Shown here: in pieces, positions 4,774 through 5,956 of the stretch
Numbering within the stretch: the stretch's first letter is position 1
Layout of the letters: the number at the start of each line of letters is the position of its first letter
DNA from: Deinococcus sp.
Lineage (GTDB): Bacteria > Deinococcota > Deinococci > Deinococcales > Deinococcaceae
Reading direction: 5' to 3'
Assembly (NCBI GenBank): GCA_028287665.1
Contig: JAQBPF010000362.1
Span: forward strand, 1-5,956
Length of the DNA stretch: 5,956 nucleotides
The notes under the pieces: model-generated
The model's input: only the letters and a program-made list of their open reading frames with translations
Told to the model about the DNA's origin: nothing
The model's database searches: none
Translations under genes and position numbers: made by a program

Positions 4774-5949
4774 TCAGCCCCAGCGCGGCGAGGCGCCCAA
4801 CAAGCCCAGGTGAGTCTTCCCGACAATCTCATGTGTCAGGGCGTCGTTGGCAGGATGGATGCCGCCCATGGCCACGTCCCGGTACAGTCGCTCGAATTCG
4901 GTGCCCCGGAACGCGCCGCTCCCGCCCATCACATCGAGGCCGAGATTGAGTACGCGCCGGGCGCCCTGCACCGCCCGGCATTTGGCCGCCACGATCTTTG
5001 AGGGCCACAGGCTGCCGTGGTTCACCCCGCTTGACCAGTCCCCCGTGATGCGTTCCAGGTGCGGCAGCAGCGTCTCCAGTTCCAGCGCCATCTCGGCCAC
5101 GAGGTGCTGCACCATCGGGTTGTGCGCCATGGTGGCGCCGCCCATGGCCACCGAGGTCTTTTTCGTCACGCTCTGCACGGTCAGGTCGAATGCCCGCTCG
5201 GCGCAGCCCGCGTAGATAGAAGCGAAGTTAAGCAGCGCCCAGGCGAAGACATTCAGCACGAAAGCGTCTGCACCGGCCCAGTCGGCAGGAAGCACTCGGA
5301 CGACCTGGCTGTCCGGGATGAACACGTCATTGAGCACCGTATCGTCGCTGCGGGTGGCGCGCATGCCCAGCACATCCCAGGTCTCGGCGATGTGGTAGCC
5401 CGGCGTGTCCCGGCGCATGAAGGCGTGAACGACTGTGGGATGTTCGGGGTCGGAGGTGTCCATGGCGTGCACCCCCAGCCAGGTCCAGACCGGCGACAGA
5501 CTGCCGAACATCTTGTGGCCAGTGAAGCGGTACCCGCCCTCAACCCGCTCAGCCCGTGCGCTTGAGTACATCACAGGCAGGTCGTTGCCCGCCTCCCCAT
5601 GCCCGGCTGCAAAGACCTCACCCGCTGCCGCCGCCCGGAGCAGCCACTCCAGCGAAGGGTCGCCCGCGCGGTACAGGTCAGCGGCGACGCCCGTCCAGTA
5701 CAGGTGCATGTTGATGGCCAGCGCGGTTGCGGGCGCCCGGTACGCCAGACGGCGCTGCTCGCAGGCCACCTCCGCCAGGGTGTATCCGGCCCCACCCAAT
5801 GCCTGGGGAATGGCAAGTTTCAAATAGCCGGACGCCCGCAGCTCCTCGAAATCTTCACTAAAAAATCGGTTCTCGCGGTCATAGCTGGGGGCGCGGGCAG
5901 CAAAACCCGTCAGCAGCGCGTCGCTGAGCACTGGGGGAATCACGGGCAA
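4774..5949 (-). CDS. acyl-CoA dehydrogenase-family flavoprotein (5' end at window edge)
   Basis: The frame gives 391 residues, about the usual family length. Order of parts: an N-terminal helical domain (about 10-112); a middle beta-domain with AAGHGEAGNDLP at the flavin/substrate loop (114-125), GGYRFTGHKMFGS (138-150) and LGMRATRSDDTVLNDVFIPD (194-213), all standard acyl-CoA dehydrogenase signatures; and a C-terminal helical bundle with GGSGAFRGTEFERLYRDV (342-359). Such enzymes are cytosolic FAD or FMN proteins that oxidise acyl thioesters, or, in DszC/HsaA-type branches, act as monooxygenases. Where short-chain enzymes have the catalytic Glu (YEGT-type loop), this one reads GGIHPANDAL, so the base is absent or elsewhere. 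The TTG at 5949 has no Shine-Dalgarno, and the frame is open to base 5956, so the true start may lie outside the window. The substrate is unknown. Confidence 0.92.
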   Translation of the reverse strand: MPVIPPVLSDALLTGFAARAPSYDRENRFFSEDFEELRASGYLKLAIPQALGGAGYTLAEVACEQRRLAYRAPATALAINMHLYWTGVAADLYRAGDPSLEWLLRAAAAGEVFAAGHGEAGNDLPVMYSSARAERVEGGYRFTGHKMFGSLSPVWTWLGVHAMDTSDPEHPTVVHAFMRRDTPGYHIAETWDVLGMRATRSDDTVLNDVFIPDSQVVRVLPADWAGADAFVLNVFAWALLNFASIYAGCAERAFDLTVQSVTKKTSVAMGGATMAHNPMVQHLVAEMALELETLLPHLERITGDWSSGVNHGSLWPSKIVAAKCRAVQGARRVLNLGLDVMGGSGAFRGTEFERLYRDVAMGGIHPANDALTHEIVGKTHLGLLGASPRWG

Positions 5950-5956
5950 GGAATGC

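Noticed and set aside
4542..4832. 96-codon minus-strand open frame between the two large genes
   Set aside because: It overlaps the end of the flavoprotein gene in another frame, passes through the strong hairpin, and has no RBS or natural composition.
1..5956. tRNA, rRNA, CRISPR array, insertion sequence or attachment site
   Set aside because: I found no cloverleaf-like sequence, regularly spaced short repeats, transposase motif, or terminal inverted repeats with target duplications. The only long direct repeats belong to the coding modules of the VWA gene.

Overview
This is a high-GC bacterial window. The third codon positions of the real genes are mostly G or C. I infer a Deinococcus-type genome, for three reasons: two ORFs (295 on +, 1959 on -) begin 5-6 nt after a TANNNT -10 box, the arrangement of the leaderless transcripts common in Deinococcus; the general look of the proteins fits; and the gene mix fits (a secreted VWA protein, an acyl-CoA dehydrogenase-type flavoprotein and a HicAB pair). 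No rRNA or housekeeping marker is present to prove it.

Layout: 1-345 has no clean gene. It holds a possible frameshifted minus-strand remnant running off the left edge, and a promoter-like region. 295-1273 is a plus-strand toxin-antitoxin operon: a possible 22-codon leader ORF, a HicA-like mRNA interferase (360-599) and a HicB-like antitoxin with a helix-turn-helix and an unusual C-terminal extension (596-1273). Each start overlaps the previous stop by 4 nt, so the three frames look translationally coupled. 1274-1566 is a non-coding convergent gap with one hairpin. 1567-1959 (minus) is an unrecognised 130-residue protein. 1960-2428 is another gap, with a possible decayed minus-strand ORF and a plus-strand hairpin with a T-tract.

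2429-4441 (minus) is the best-supported gene: a secreted von Willebrand factor A protein with an intact MIDAS, followed by four tandem beta-rich modules. Its upstream region holds a strong Shine-Dalgarno and a 16-bp palindrome. 4774 to the right edge (minus) is an acyl-CoA dehydrogenase-family flavoprotein, separated from the VWA gene by an 11-bp perfect hairpin that probably ends its transcript.

The genes do not form one pathway. The only clear functional unit is hicAB. The VWA and flavoprotein genes are neighbours on one strand, but a 332-nt gap with a terminator-like hairpin and a separate leader region suggests separate transcription. The most unusual points are the leader-hicA-hicB coupling, the HicB extension, the two C-run frameshift candidates, the orphan plus-strand terminator and the palindrome ahead of the VWA gene.
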